Source: Cyanobacteriota bacterium (GTDB lineage Bacteria; Cyanobacteriota; Cyanobacteriia; PCC-6307; Cyanobiaceae). From it: a stretch of 64,000 bases of DNA. This document shows positions 18,066-27,395 of this stretch, one piece after another. The DNA lies in the NCBI GenBank assembly GCA_026389335.1, contig JAPLIB010000089.1:1-64000 (forward strand), written 5' to 3'. Made by a program: the position numbers and the translations under genes. The first letter of the stretch is position 1. Every line of letters begins with the position of its first letter. Below the pieces are notes generated by a model. That model saw nothing but the letters and a program-made list of their open reading frames with translations, was not told where the DNA came from and made no database searches.

Positions 18066-18350
18066 ATGTTGATGGTGCTTCAGGCCTTGGTGAGCCTTGG
18101 CTTCGGCGGTGGCGCCGGCTGGTTGTTGGGCCGTGGTGTGCCCCGGCTCGTGCAGCGTGCCGGTTCCCTGGCCCGCCGCAACCAGACCACCCAGCTGCTG
18201 TTCGGGGTGCTGCTGATTTCCCCCTGGGTGATCGGCGTCCTGGCCGTGCTGTGGCTGCTCAGTCGCTTTGATCTGCTGCTGTTGGTGCTGGGCTACTGGG
18301 GCGGTTTCCTGATGTCACGCCGCCAGCTCGGACAGGGCGATCGGCGCTGA
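18066..18350 (+). CDS. Small membrane protein of unknown function (94 aa)
   Basis: ATG at 18066, or the in-frame ATG at 18072. It has a glycine-rich first helix (LVSLGFGGGAGWLLGRGV), a basic loop (RAGSLARRNQ), two further hydrophobic segments (LLFGVLLISPWVIGVLAVLWL and LLLLVLGYWGGFLM) and a charged tail. The stop lies 3 bp from the stop of the convergent gene at 18354. No named family is recognised. Confidence 0.7.
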   Translation: MLMVLQALVSLGFGGGAGWLLGRGVPRLVQRAGSLARRNQTTQLLFGVLLISPWVIGVLAVLWLLSRFDLLLLVLGYWGGFLMSRRQLGQGDRR

Positions 18351-18353
18351 GCT

Positions 18354-18710
18354 TCAGTCCATGCGGGCGCGGCGGCCGGCCAGGAAGGCCTCGGCGGCCG
18401 TCACCCCGGCCAGCAGCAGCAGGCCGGCCAGGCCCAGCAACTGCTGCTGTTCGCTGGGCCCGGTGCCCTGCGGAGCCAGCAGGGCACCGGCCACGAACCA
18501 GGCTGTGGCCAGGGCGGAGCAGATCCAGTAGGCACGCCAGCGGCGCTGATAGAGATAACCACTGCCCAGGCCCGGCACCAGATTGAGCAGGGCCGCCAGG
18601 CCTGGAGATGCGGCCGCCAGCACCTGTTTGCGGCTCGGATCGGCGGCACTCCCAGCGGAATTGCCGCCGGCATTGCCGGTGGGAGTGGCAGGCAAGGAGT
18701 CGGCAGGCAC
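18354..18710 (-). CDS. Small membrane protein of unknown function (118 aa)
   Basis: GTG start. A Ser/Ala/Pro-rich N-terminus of 30 residues precedes the segment LNLVPGLGSGYLYQRRWRAY, whose G-x-G-Y-x-Y-x-x-R turn recalls TM2-domain-like small membrane proteins. Two more hydrophobic helices follow (WICSALATAWFVAGALLA and LLGLAGLLLLAGVTAAEAFL). The family assignment is tentative. Confidence 0.62.
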   Translation of the reverse strand: MPADSLPATPTGNAGGNSAGSAADPSRKQVLAAASPGLAALLNLVPGLGSGYLYQRRWRAYWICSALATAWFVAGALLAPQGTGPSEQQQLLGLAGLLLLAGVTAAEAFLAGRRARMD

Positions 18711-18767
18711 GGGATTCAGGGCAGTTCTGGTGCTGAGTGTGGCGTGGATCGCCCCTGGCCGCGGCGT

Positions 18768-19433
18768 TCAGGGGCCCCACAGGCGCAGCAGGTTGCTGTA
18801 ACTGCGGCTGATCAGGTCGAACTCTTCGCTTTTGCCGTCCCTGGCAAACAATGAGCGCCGGGCGGTGTCGAGTTCAAACAGCAGTTCCCGCTGTTCGGCG
18901 CTGCGAATGCGGCTTTCGATCCAGCCCACCGCCACCAGCCGTTCCCCCTGGCCCACCGGTTCAACGCGGTGCAGCAAGGTGCTGGGGTACACCACGGCAG
19001 CGCCTGCGGCCAGTTTGCAGCGCTCCTCCCCGGCGGGACCCTCCAGCACGAGCTCGCCGCCGCTGTAGTGGTCGGGGGGGCTGAGGAACACCGTGAAGGA
19101 GAGATCGGAGCGTCCCGCCGCCATGTAGGCATCATCGAGATGGCGTCCATAGCCCTCCCCGGGCCCGCAGCGGCTGAAGCGCAGGCTGTGGATCCGCAGG
19201 GGCAGGGCTGCGGCCTGCAGCAGCACATCGGCCTGCAAAGCCTGCAGCACCTCGGAGGCCAGCTCGTCATGCAGAACGCTGCTGCGCTCCAGTTGACGGT
19301 TGTGTTTGACGCCGCGGGCATGCCAACCCGCCGTCTCGATGCCGGCCTGCCAGGGGGTGTCTTCGGCCAGCAGCTGGGATTGCAGCGCCAGCAGTTGTTC
19401 CTGGCTGAGGAGACGCTCGAGTTGGAAGCGCAT
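18768..19433 (-). CDS. PKHD-type Fe(II)/2-oxoglutarate-dependent hydroxylase (PiuC/YbiX-like)
   Basis: A 221-residue protein from ATG 19433. The upstream open frame to 20027 is antisense to the following genes and is not part of it. The 2-oxoglutarate dioxygenase facial triad is visible: H-x-D in YGRHLDDAYM, a distal His in STLLHRVEPV, and the downstream Arg in GERLVAVGWIESRIR that would bind 2-oxoglutarate. FTVFLSPPDHYSGGELVLE matches the core strands of the PKHD hydroxylases, often linked to iron uptake. Length is normal for the family. The substrate is unknown, and no siderophore-receptor gene is nearby. Confidence 0.88.
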   Translation of the reverse strand: MRFQLERLLSQEQLLALQSQLLAEDTPWQAGIETAGWHARGVKHNRQLERSSVLHDELASEVLQALQADVLLQAAALPLRIHSLRFSRCGPGEGYGRHLDDAYMAAGRSDLSFTVFLSPPDHYSGGELVLEGPAGEERCKLAAGAAVVYPSTLLHRVEPVGQGERLVAVGWIESRIRSAEQRELLFELDTARRSLFARDGKSEEFDLISRSYSNLLRLWGP

Positions 19434-19806
19434 GGTTGGAGGGAAGGCGGCACGCCGAGGATCGGCGCGAAGGGCAGGCAGGTTGGCAGGCTGATGGTCT
19501 GCGGGTAGCTGGTTCAGGAGCAGGTTTCTGCCGAGTGGCGGTTGATGCCCGAGGTTTGGCTTGCTGATCCAGCAGGCTGCCGAGCCCGCTGACGGCATCT
19601 TGATGACGCCGAGGCCTCCGTGGAGTGCCAGTCCCATGCAGGGCCGCCGGCTGCTGGTTGAGGCAGGCTTGTTGAGGAGTGAAGTGCCATGGGCGAGGTG
19701 GCCTGCTTCAGGGGATTGGTGCCAAATCGCACAGGCTTCGGTCGCCTGGCGCCGGCAGCGAGCAGGGCCGTCGCCAACAATGGGTCGATTGCGCCGCCTT
19801 GTCGCC
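19434..19806. other. Intergenic stretch, nothing recognised
   Basis: About 370 bases between the divergent dioxygenase and lipoprotein genes. Frames in both directions have odd composition (Arg/Trp/Ser) and no recognisable motif. It presumably contains both promoters, but I see no convincing -35/-10 pair. Confidence 0.4.
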
Positions 19807-20022
19807 ATGGCCCGACCTTCCATTGCCCTGTTCCTGGCCACCGCCGGCCTGATCGCCGGCGTCAGCGGCTGCGGACAGACCTCCCACTCGCCAGCGCCTA
19901 AAGCCGGCGAAAGTGTGGCTCCCAGCAGCTCCGCACCGGCGCCGGCCCCGGACAAACCCAAGGCTGAAAAGGATGAAAAAGGTGGCGAAGGTGGGGAAGG
20001 CGGTGAAGGTGGCGAGGGCTGA
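19807..20022 (+). CDS. Small putative lipoprotein with Gly-Gly-Glu repeat tail
   Basis: A 71-residue frame from ATG 19807. An N-terminal hydrophobic segment (IALFLATAGLIAGVSGC) ends at a cysteine with a lipobox-like context (GVSGC), so the mature protein may be lipid-anchored. The rest is disordered: Pro/Ala/Ser-rich, then a charged stretch and four GGE repeats at the very end. Its 3' end overlaps the start of the flavoprotein gene. The function is unknown. Confidence 0.6.
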   Translation: MARPSIALFLATAGLIAGVSGCGQTSHSPAPKAGESVAPSSSAPAPAPDKPKAEKDEKGGEGGEGGEGGEG

Positions 20023-21316
20023 GCCACGCTCGATCGCCGTTGTCGGCGCTGGCGTGGCCGGCTGTGCCCTGGTGGCCCAGTTGCGCCGGCAGGGCTGCCG
20101 GGCGCCGATCACCCTGCTGGAGACGGGACGTGGCAGCGGCGGACGGGCTTCCACCCGCCGCTCCCGTGGCGATGTCGCCCTGGCCATCGACCATGGCGCT
20201 CCCCTGCTCAACATCAGCAGCGAGCCGCCGCCGGAGCTGCTCGCCCCGCTGCTGCAGGGCGGCTGGATCGAGCCCTGGCCCGCTGGAGAGTCCGCCCTGG
20301 CGCTGCTTGAGGCGGATGGCGAGATCCGATCCGGCCGCGGCGACTCCCGGCTGGCGGGCAGGCTCTATCGCGGCAGCTCGGGCATGGAGGCGATCAGCGC
20401 TGGCTTGCTGGCCCTGGCGGCGGCGGCGACGCCAGCCGGCATGGCACCTCCCCAGGTCCGCTATGGCGTCATGGTGCAGGAGTTGGTGGCCAGCCCTGGC
20501 GGCCCCTGGCGCCTGCTCGATGGCCAGGGGCAGCAGTTGGCGCAGGCCGACTGGTTGGTGCTGGCCGGCACCCTGCTGGCCCATCCCCGGGGGCCTCAGG
20601 TGTTCGGCTGGTCGGAGGTGCCCCTGGCGGCGGCGGCCCGCCAGCTCGCTGATCCCCAGCTGCAGGCGGCGCTTCAGGCCATCGCCGCCCTCGAGAGTGA
20701 AGGCCGCAGCAACCTGCTGCTGGAGATCCCCGCCGCAGCGGCTCAACCCTGGCTCGATCTGCCCTTTCGCCTGCTGAGCTTCTCGGCGGCCGCCCAACGG
20801 CGCTGGGGTCTGGAGCGTCTCTCGATCCAGCCGCTGGCGGCTAGCCGTGTGGCGGCTGGCCGTATGACGGCTAGCCGTGTGGTGGTGGTGGCCCACTCCA
20901 CGGCAGCTGTCGCCGCCCGCCATCTGGGGGTGCATGGCAGCCGCTCCTCGGCTGGTCGGCTGCTGCCAGCAACGGCGGATCCGGCGGCGGAGACCCGGCT
21001 GATCACCAGCTTGAGCGAGGCGCTCTGGTCCGTTCTGGCCGCCGTGCTGCCGGCGGGGATCCCGATCCCACCTCTGCGGCAAGGCCAGCTGCAGCAAGGC
21101 CAGCTGATGCGCTGGGGGGCGGCCTTCCCCTCTGGCCCTGGTCTCGAGGCCGAGGCGATGGTCTGCCCGGCCAGCCGGGTGGCGCTCTGCGGCGATGCGA
21201 TCGCCGGGCCTGGCTTCGCTCGCATCGAGGGGGCGCTGCGCAGTGGCGAATGGCTGGCGGAGCGGCTGCTGCAGGAGTGGGATGCCGGCGAGCCGGCCGC
21301 GGCGGAGTTCAGCTGA
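20003..21316 (+). CDS. FAD-dependent oxidoreductase, renalase-like
   Basis: About 437 residues. The Rossmann dinucleotide motif IAVVGAGVAGCALVAQLRRQG is followed by an acidic residue (LLETG) and the renalase-type GRGSGGRASTRRSR and IDHGAPLLNIS segments. The C-terminal FAD contact CGDAIAGPGFARIEGALRSG is present. GTG at 20003 (preceded by GGGGAAGG) or GTG at 20009 is the likely start, and both overlap the lipoprotein gene. Its TGA overlaps the ATG of the next gene. Renalase-like bacterial enzymes oxidise isomeric dihydronicotinamides. This activity is inferred from the family only. A 15-bp tandem repeat lies inside the gene. Confidence 0.8.
   Translation: MKVARAEPRSIAVVGAGVAGCALVAQLRRQGCRAPITLLETGRGSGGRASTRRSRGDVALAIDHGAPLLNISSEPPPELLAPLLQGGWIEPWPAGESALALLEADGEIRSGRGDSRLAGRLYRGSSGMEAISAGLLALAAAATPAGMAPPQVRYGVMVQELVASPGGPWRLLDGQGQQLAQADWLVLAGTLLAHPRGPQVFGWSEVPLAAAARQLADPQLQAALQAIAALESEGRSNLLLEIPAAAAQPWLDLPFRLLSFSAAAQRRWGLERLSIQPLAASRVAAGRMTASRVVVVAHSTAAVAARHLGVHGSRSSAGRLLPATADPAAETRLITSLSEALWSVLAAVLPAGIPIPPLRQGQLQQGQLMRWGAAFPSGPGLEAEAMVCPASRVALCGDAIAGPGFARIEGALRSGEWLAERLLQEWDAGEPAAAEFS
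20837..20881 (+). repeat. Three tandem 15-bp units inside the flavoprotein gene
   Basis: Units gcggctagccgtgtg, gcggctggccgtatg and acggctagccgtgtg follow each other without a gap and keep frame. They add the residues AASRV/AAGRM/TASRV near residue 280. The copies differ at one to three positions. Slippage-type expansion is the simplest explanation. Confidence 0.85.
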
Positions 21317-21780
21317 TGAGGCTGCACTTGGCCTGGTGGCAGCGGCAAGCCGAGGGCCTGCTGATTCTGCTGATCGTCCTGGCGGCCCTCTGCGCCTGGT
21401 GGGCCGTTCCAGCCCTGGCGGCCGGGGGCCCCACGGCTGCGCCCACCATCACCACTACGGCTGCCCGTCCGTTCCCGTATCTCTGCGATGGCGAACCACT
21501 GCTCGCCTACTACGACAACGGCGCGGTGGATGCTGCCGGCATCCCCAACAGCGTGGCGCTGGCCTCCGGCAGCCCGGGCCCCACGGCGATCACCGTTCCG
21601 GGAGCTTTCGTGCTGCTTCGCTGGGGTGAGGTCAGCCTGCAGCTGCCCCGCACCAACGTGGCGGGAGCTCCCAGTTACAGCGATGGACGCTGGTTGTGGA
21701 GCCTGGACGATCCCCAGCGGCCCCGCTTCCTGGAGCGGCGAGGGTCAGTGCGCAGCCACAGCTGCGTCAGGTTGCCTTGA
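21316..21780 (+). CDS. Secreted MliC-like (lysozyme-inhibitor-type) protein
   Basis: A 154-residue frame whose ATG overlaps the previous stop (TGATG). The N-terminal hydrophobic segment (GLLILLIVLAALCAWWAVPALA) is a likely signal peptide or anchor. The mature part has PYLCDGEPLLAYYDN, VSLQLPRTNVAGAPSYSDGRW and a final SHSC. The two cysteines, the L-P-R loop and the S-A/P-x-Y-S-D-G-R-W motif are the pattern of MliC/PliC inhibitors of C-type lysozymes. It ends 14 bp inside the convergent DUF1499 gene. The family assignment is by pattern only. Confidence 0.65.
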   Translation: MRLHLAWWQRQAEGLLILLIVLAALCAWWAVPALAAGGPTAAPTITTTAARPFPYLCDGEPLLAYYDNGAVDAAGIPNSVALASGSPGPTAITVPGAFVLLRWGEVSLQLPRTNVAGAPSYSDGRWLWSLDDPQRPRFLERRGSVRSHSCVRLP

Positions 21781-22231
21781 GGGCCTGCTGCAGGGTATCC
21801 AGCCGCCTGGCATTCACGCCCAGATCGGAGTCGCCGAGGCGGGAGGCGGAGCGAGCCTGCAGGGTCTGATGGTTGGTGTCGGCGAACAGCTCCAGATCGT
21901 CGACAAAGCCGAACAGGCGGCTGGTGGCGGTGGCATGCAGATAGCCGTTGCCGGTCTCGACGATGGCGATGCCGTCGAGGCGGAGCACCGAGGGCAGCAG
22001 GGCCCCCAGGGCTGCCGTCGGATCGGCCGTCGCCCAGTCGCGCCGGCTGCAGTGGGCTGTTGAGGCACAGGCGGCGAGGGCGCCGTTACGAACGCCCAGG
22101 TCCGCTGGTAGCGGCCCCTCGAACTGGAACAGGGAGGCTCGGACTGGCTGGGCCGCAAAGAACAGGGTCAGCAGCAGCAGCAGCGCGGCGCAGCCGCGGC
22201 TCAAGTTGGCGCGAATCGGGGCGAAGGGCAT
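21767..22231 (-). CDS. DUF1499 exported protein
   Basis: A 154-residue protein with a signal peptide (CAALLLLLTLFFAAQPVRAS) and the DUF1499 pattern: CASTAHCSRRDWATADP (two Cys), a central GNGYLHATATSRLFGFVDDLEL and a C-terminal ARSASRLGDSDLGVNARRLD. DUF1499 proteins are common in cyanobacteria and plastids, and their function is unknown. Its 3' end overlaps the convergent gene by 14 bp. Confidence 0.85.
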   Translation of the reverse strand: MPFAPIRANLSRGCAALLLLLTLFFAAQPVRASLFQFEGPLPADLGVRNGALAACASTAHCSRRDWATADPTAALGALLPSVLRLDGIAIVETGNGYLHATATSRLFGFVDDLELFADTNHQTLQARSASRLGDSDLGVNARRLDTLQQALKAT

Positions 22232-22273
22232 GGCGGCGTTGCACTTGGGCGGGGACCAGCATCGTCGCCCGGA

Positions 22274-23176
22274 TCAGGCGATCGCCATGCTGGCTGAGTC
22301 TGCAGCCAGAGCCAGCCAGGTGTCGGCCACCAGCTGCGGTTGGTCGATATGGGGCAGATGGCCGCAGTTCTGCACCTCCCGCAGCCGCTCGCCCAGCAGG
22401 GCCTCGGCGGCACGTTTCTGAGTAGCCCGCAGGATGCGGTCATTGGCGCCCCAGAGCACGGTCAGCGGTTGGGTGGGCAGCGGCTCGCCGCAGCCGGCGA
22501 AACCACCGGAGCGGGCAAAGCGGCGCAGCGCTTCGGCCCAGCCCGGGGTCTGCAGATGCAGGGAGGCGATTTCCAGCTCCGGTTCGGCCACGTTGGTGTC
22601 CGGGTTAGCGAAGGCACTGCGGCAGAGGCCGCGCCGCACCCCAGGCAGGGCCAGGAAGCGCACTCCCAGGCCATCGAGCAGCGGCGGCACGGGCATGGGC
22701 CGGCCAGTCAGCCCCGCTGGGGACAGCAGCAGCAGCTGGGTGATGCGTTGAGGCTGGCGCCGCGCCAGCTCCACCGCCACCGATCCCCCCATCGAGGCGC
22801 CGATCAGCCCCAGGGGGGCGCCATTCAGGCGCTCACTCAGGGCCACCAGCAGGGCCTCGAGATGGACCAGCACGCCGCGGGGCGTGAAATCGCCGTCGTC
22901 CGGCCGGGGGGTGAAGCCGAAGCCGTAGAGATCGGGAATGATCAGGCGATGGTGCTGCGCCAGCAAGGGCACCAGGCGCCGGAACTCCAGCAGGGAGCTG
23001 TCAAAGCCGTGCAGCAGCAGCAACGGTGGCCCTTCGCCCAGCACGGCCACGGGCCAGCGGCCGTCCAGTCCGTCCAGTTGCCACCACTGCACCGCCGCGG
23101 CCAGTTGCCGCCCCTGGGGGTCCAGCAGGTTGGCGGCAGCGTGCTCCAGCAGCAGCTGCGAGGCGGCGTGGCTCAC
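22274..23176 (-). CDS. Alpha/beta-fold hydrolase
   Basis: A 300-residue hydrolase with LLLLHGFDSSLLEFR (oxyanion hole HG), nucleophile elbow GLIGASMGGSVAVELA (Ser), acid VLWGANDRIL (Asp) and CGHLPHIDQP (His), a complete catalytic triad in the order expected for the fold. LIIPDLYGFGFTPRP resembles esterases and chlorophyll-related hydrolases of cyanobacteria. No signal peptide is present. Its ATG overlaps the stop of the upstream GldA-like gene by 4 bp, so they are probably translationally coupled. The substrate is unknown. Confidence 0.88.
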   Translation of the reverse strand: MSHAASQLLLEHAAANLLDPQGRQLAAAVQWWQLDGLDGRWPVAVLGEGPPLLLLHGFDSSLLEFRRLVPLLAQHHRLIIPDLYGFGFTPRPDDGDFTPRGVLVHLEALLVALSERLNGAPLGLIGASMGGSVAVELARRQPQRITQLLLLSPAGLTGRPMPVPPLLDGLGVRFLALPGVRRGLCRSAFANPDTNVAEPELEIASLHLQTPGWAEALRRFARSGGFAGCGEPLPTQPLTVLWGANDRILRATQKRAAEALLGERLREVQNCGHLPHIDQPQLVADTWLALAADSASMAIA

Positions 23177-24288
23177 GAAACCCTCAGTTCGGCTGTGGTG
23201 CTCACCAGGGCCGTGAGCAGGTCGGTGGCATCAACCTGGAAGGGCAGCTGATGCAGGTCGGAGTCGTCGCGGCAAGCGAATTGGCAGGCCCGTTCCAACT
23301 CAGCGAGGCTGGCGTCGCCAAGCCCGAGGTCGGCCAGGGTGATCGGCAGGGCGAGCTGGCGGAACAGGCTGATCAACTGGCGGCGGGCCTGGGAGGCCAG
23401 GCGATTGCCGCCTACCTGCTCCTCGAGCCTGAGTTGCACCAGGATGCCGAAGCCCACCTTCTCGCCATGCAGCCGGCCGTGGCTGGCGGCCAGCTGGGTG
23501 AGGCCGTTATGGACGGCGTGAGCCGCGACCGTGCGGCAGCGGGCTCCGCCCAGGCCACCGATCAGACCCGCCGTGAGGCCGCAGGCTTCCGCCACCCGCA
23601 CCCAGGCGTCGCCTTCTGGTTCAGCCAGGGCCGCCTCCCCCTCCAGCAACAGCTGATCGCGCAGCACCCGAGCCATCTGTACGGCCTGTTGCACCAGGCC
23701 GTCGCCGCTGGTGCCACTACTCACCGAGGCCTCGTACCACTTGGCCATGGCATCGGCGATGCCGCTGGCGAGGGTGCGGGCCGGGGCCTGGCGCACCAGG
23801 CCGTGATCGAACACCAGTAGGTCGGGGCAGCGCTCCAGGGCCACATCCGCCTGGAAGGCCCCCTGCGGGGAGTAAAGATTGGCCAGGGCCGTCCAACCGG
23901 CGCAGGTGGCGGCGCTGGTGGGCACGGTGATGCAGGGCAGGCCCAGACGCTGGGCCAGCAGCTTGCCGGCGTCCAGCACCTTGCCGCCGCCGGCCGCCAG
24001 CACGCCATCCCAGCGCTGCTGGCTGTCCTGCTGCTGGGCCAGGTGAAGCAATCGCGCCAGATCCTGCTCGCAGCAGTCGTGGCGCAGCTCGGCCAGCGCC
24101 GGCGCCAGTCCGGCAGCGCTCAGGTCAGCGGCCAGCTGGCTGCGCAGTTCAGACGTGGCCTGGCTGCGGCCCAGCAGCAAGGGCCGCTGGACCAGTCCGG
24201 CGATCGCCGGCAGCGCCTGCTGCCAGGCCCCTGCGCCGCGCAGTACCCGGGCCGGCGACATGGTGTGGAGACAGGAAGTCACGGCCAT
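23173..24288 (-). CDS. Iron-containing alcohol/glycerol dehydrogenase family protein (GldA-like)
   Basis: A 371-residue member of the GldA/DHQS-like NAD-dependent superfamily. It has GVLAAGGGKVLDAGKLLA (nucleotide-binding Gly-rich loop), CITVPTSAATCAG (PTSA motif) and metal ligands in ASGIADAMAKWYE (Asp), AAHAVHNGLTQ (His) and HGEKVGFGILVQ (His). The start is ATG at 24288, with a second ATG nine codons in. It is the first gene of a two-gene unit with the hydrolase (4-bp overlap). The substrate is probably a polyol or diol, by family only. Confidence 0.85.
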   Translation of the reverse strand: MAVTSCLHTMSPARVLRGAGAWQQALPAIAGLVQRPLLLGRSQATSELRSQLAADLSAAGLAPALAELRHDCCEQDLARLLHLAQQQDSQQRWDGVLAAGGGKVLDAGKLLAQRLGLPCITVPTSAATCAGWTALANLYSPQGAFQADVALERCPDLLVFDHGLVRQAPARTLASGIADAMAKWYEASVSSGTSGDGLVQQAVQMARVLRDQLLLEGEAALAEPEGDAWVRVAEACGLTAGLIGGLGGARCRTVAAHAVHNGLTQLAASHGRLHGEKVGFGILVQLRLEEQVGGNRLASQARRQLISLFRQLALPITLADLGLGDASLAELERACQFACRDDSDLHQLPFQVDATDLLTALVSTTAELRVS

Positions 24289-24775
24289 CAGCCCAATCTA
24301 AAAGGCAGCATTCCAAACTTAAAACTAATCATCTCAAGAACTATGGAAGGCTTTTCAAACGCCGCTGACGCTGACCGCCAAGGGAGCTTTCAACAAAAAA
24401 CCACAATGGCCTTCCAACCTGCCATTGATGCACTCAAGGCTGGATGAACTCAAAGCAGGACAACTCCAACCAACAAAAATCGAAGCAAGGTGTATCTCAG
24501 CTAAGATAAACCCACTCCAAAAAGAATGGGACCCATGAATCGAAAAAGATTGCCAAGTGAGAAGGATCTTTAGCTGAGAAGGATGTCCAGATCAGACAAG
24601 TTTTCCAGGTGGAACTTTTTGTCCCAACCAGGACTCTTCACACAAGTGGACCGTGATGGAACTGCTGTTAGCGGTCCTTGGATTGGGAGTGAAGCTAAAG
24701 CTGAAGCTGAAGCTGCTCCCAGCCACGGGAACCGGTGGCAAAGGGCAAAAACCATGGACCCCGCCTGCAGGGGGG
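24289..24775. other. Intergenic stretch, AT-richer, no clear gene
   Basis: Nearly 490 bases with visibly lower GC content than the flanks. A 34-codon frame with ATG at 24342 (MEGFSNAADADRQG) is the most protein-like piece. GAGAAGGAT is repeated at about 24559 and 24577. A run of AAGCTGAAGCT units near 24692 yields Lys/Leu repeats in one frame. I see no RNA gene. The region likely holds the promoter for the GldA-like gene. Confidence 0.35.
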
Positions 24776-24805
24776 AAGTCGCCAGCGCAAGAGCAGTGGC
24801 GACTT
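24776..24805 (-). terminator. Hairpin directly downstream of clpC
   Basis: A perfect 9-bp inverted repeat (AAGTCGCCA / TGGCGACTT) with a 12-base loop lies 11 bp after the clpC stop. The minus-strand side is followed by a C-run rather than a T-run, so it is an imperfect intrinsic terminator or a 3'-end stabiliser. Confidence 0.6.
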
Positions 24806-24815
24806 TCTAGTGAGA

Positions 24816-27395
24816 TCAGGCGGTGGCGCCGGCCAACTCGGGCATGGCGGGCACCACTGTCTCCTGCTTGAGAATCACCACCTGCTTCTCGTCGTTGACA
24901 TCGACAAGGGCTGCATCGCCATCGCTGATCCGGCCCGAGAGGAACTCCTCCGCCAAGGAATCTTCCAGCAGGCGCATCACAGCGCGGCGCAGCGGCCGGG
25001 CCCCATAGCTGGGGTTGTACCCCTCTTCCACCAAGCGCTCCTTGAAGGCCTCGGTGACTGAGAGGCGGATGCCTTTCTCCTGCATGCGGGCGAAGATCTC
25101 GCGCAACATGATCTCGGCGATCAGTTTTACCTCGTCACGGGTGAGCTGACGGAAGACGATGATTTCGTCGAGGCGGTTGAGGAATTCGGGCCGGAAGTAC
25201 TGCTTGAGTTCTTCATTGACCAGGGAGCGGATGCGGTTGTACTGGGTTTCCTCCACATCGCCGCCGCCGAATTCAAAGCCAAGGCCACCACCACCCTTTT
25301 CGATCACCTTCGAACCGATGTTCGAGGTCATGATGATCAGGGTGTTCTTGAAGTCCACCGTGCGGCCCTTGGAGTCGGTGAGGCGACCGTCCTCCAGCAG
25401 CTGCAGCAGCAGGTTGAAGACATCCGGGTGGGCCTTCTCGATTTCATCAAACAGCACCACCGTGTAGGGCCGGCGCCGCACGGCCTCAGTGAGCTGGCCG
25501 CCTTCATTGAAGCCCACGTAGCCCGGAGGCGAACCGATCAGCTTGCTGACGGTGTGGCGCTCCATGAACTCCGACATGTCGAGTCGGATCATCGACTCTT
25601 CGCTACCGAAGAAGTAGGTGGCCAGCGCCTTGGTGAGCTCGGTTTTGCCGACCCCGGTGGGGCCGGAGAAGATGAAGCTGGCGATCGGCCGGTTGGGATT
25701 CTTGAGGCCGACGCGGGCCCGACGAATGGCACGGGAAACAGCTTTGACAGCTTCGTCCTGGCCGATCAGGCGCTGGTGGAGGGTTTCCTCCATGTTCAAC
25801 AACTTCACCGATTCGCTCTCGGTGAGTTTCTGCACGGGCACACCGGTCCAGGAGGCGACGATGTGGGCAATGTCCTCCTCGGTGACCACCGGTGGGCGGC
25901 CGCCGGACTCCTTGCCACCTTCGGCGAAGGCGCTGCCGGCGCTGGCCGGGGCCTCGACCACGGCAACGGAGCCGGTCTCTGTGGAGGCGGCAGCGACTTC
26001 GGGCTCCTCATCGCGGCGGGCCTGGAGGATGGAACGGATCTGCTCGCGCAGTTCCACTTCCTTATCCCGCAATTCACCGGCTTTGGTGAAGTCCTGGTCG
26101 CGGACGGCGTCTTCCTTTTCCTTCTGAACGGTGCGCAGTTGCTTGTCCACCTCCTTGGCGGCCGGCGGCAGTTTGGAGTTCATCAGCCGCACCCGGCTGC
26201 CTGCCTCATCGATCAGGTCGATGGCCTTGTCCGGCAGGAAGCGATCGGAGATGTAGCGATCGCCAAGGGTGGCCGCGGCCACCAGGGCCTCATCGGAGAT
26301 CTTGAGCCGGTGGTGCTGCTCATAGCGCTCCCGCAGGCCCCGCAGGATCTCGATGGTGTCATCGACGGAGGGCTCGCCCACCATCACTGGCTGGAAACGC
26401 CGTTCCAGGGCCGCATCGCGCTCGATGTGCTTGCGGTATTCATCGAGGGTGGTGGCACCGATGCACTGCAGTTCGCCGCGGGCCAGAGCCGGCTTGAGGA
26501 TGTTGGCGGCGTCGATGGCCCCCTCGGCGGCGCCGGCGCCGATCAGGGTGTGCACCTCATCGATCACCAGAATCACATTGCCGGCGGAGCGAATCTCATC
26601 CATGATTTTTTTGAGGCGCTCCTCAAACTCACCCCGGTACTTGGTGCCGGCCACCAGCAGACCAATATCGAGCGTGAGAACGCGCTTGTCCTCCAGGATG
26701 TCGGGCACATCACCGGTGGTGATGCGCTGGGCCAGGCCTTCGGCGATGGCGGTTTTACCGACACCCGGTTCACCGATCAGCACGGGGTTGTTCTTGGTGC
26801 GGCGGCCCAAGATCTGGATCACCCGATCGATCTCGTTGTGGCGACCAACCACCGGGTCGAGCTTGGAATCGGCGGCCAACTGGGTGAGGTTGCTGCCGAA
26901 CTCGTCGAGGGTGGGAGTTTTGGTGGAACCCTTGCCACTGCTGCCGGAGGCCACTTCGGCCGTCTCGCCGAGCATGCGGATCACCTGGGTGCGCACCTTG
27001 GCCAGATCGACGCCGAGATTTTCCAGCACCCGGGCGGCGACGCCTTCACCCTCGCGGATCAGACCGAGCAGCAGGTGCTCGGTGCCGATGTAGTTGTGAC
27101 CCAGCTGGCGAGCCTCCTCGAGGGAGAGCTCCAGCACCCGCTTGGCGCGGGGTGTGAAGGGGATTTCGACAGCGACGAAGCCGGAGCCACGGCCGATGAT
27201 CTTTTCCACCTCCACCCGGGCGTCCTTGAGATTGACGCCCATGGACTTAAGAACCTTGGCCGCTACGCCAGTCCCTTCGCCGATCAGACCAAGCAGAATC
27301 TGCTCAGTGCCAACGAAGTTGTGCCCAAGGCGTCGAGCCTCTTCCTGGGCAAGCATGATCACCTTGATGGCCTTCTCGGTAAACCGCTCGAACAT
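24816..27395 (-). CDS. clpC: Clp protease ATP-binding subunit ClpC
   Basis: An 859-residue Hsp100 AAA+ unfoldase, from ATG 27395 ([20 protein letters not shown]). The frame is open six codons further, but this start is the conserved one. Two N-terminal Clp-N repeats occupy residues 1-150. Walker A1 is GEPGVGKT near 215. A UVR/middle domain lies at about 430-465, Walker A2 is GPTGVGKTE near 560, and conserved Walker B and sensor motifs follow. It feeds substrates to the ClpP/ClpR protease and is essential and highly expressed in cyanobacteria. The minus-strand TATAAT box at 27519-27524 fits as its promoter. Confidence 0.98.
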   Translation of the reverse strand: MFERFTEKAIKVIMLAQEEARRLGHNFVGTEQILLGLIGEGTGVAAKVLKSMGVNLKDARVEVEKIIGRGSGFVAVEIPFTPRAKRVLELSLEEARQLGHNYIGTEHLLLGLIREGEGVAARVLENLGVDLAKVRTQVIRMLGETAEVASGSSGKGSTKTPTLDEFGSNLTQLAADSKLDPVVGRHNEIDRVIQILGRRTKNNPVLIGEPGVGKTAIAEGLAQRITTGDVPDILEDKRVLTLDIGLLVAGTKYRGEFEERLKKIMDEIRSAGNVILVIDEVHTLIGAGAAEGAIDAANILKPALARGELQCIGATTLDEYRKHIERDAALERRFQPVMVGEPSVDDTIEILRGLRERYEQHHRLKISDEALVAAATLGDRYISDRFLPDKAIDLIDEAGSRVRLMNSKLPPAAKEVDKQLRTVQKEKEDAVRDQDFTKAGELRDKEVELREQIRSILQARRDEEPEVAAASTETGSVAVVEAPASAGSAFAEGGKESGGRPPVVTEEDIAHIVASWTGVPVQKLTESESVKLLNMEETLHQRLIGQDEAVKAVSRAIRRARVGLKNPNRPIASFIFSGPTGVGKTELTKALATYFFGSEESMIRLDMSEFMERHTVSKLIGSPPGYVGFNEGGQLTEAVRRRPYTVVLFDEIEKAHPDVFNLLLQLLEDGRLTDSKGRTVDFKNTLIIMTSNIGSKVIEKGGGGLGFEFGGGDVEETQYNRIRSLVNEELKQYFRPEFLNRLDEIIVFRQLTRDEVKLIAEIMLREIFARMQEKGIRLSVTEAFKERLVEEGYNPSYGARPLRRAVMRLLEDSLAEEFLSGRISDGDAALVDVNDEKQVVILKQETVVPAMPELAGATA

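Noticed and set aside
19437-20027. N-terminal extension of the PKHD dioxygenase frame
   Set aside because: It is antisense to the lipoprotein and flavoprotein genes, while ATG 19433 gives the normal family length.
24653-24871. Small frame with a KLKLKLK segment
   Set aside because: It runs through the clpC-downstream hairpin and into clpC. The repeats come from AAGCTG units, and no ribosome-binding site is seen.
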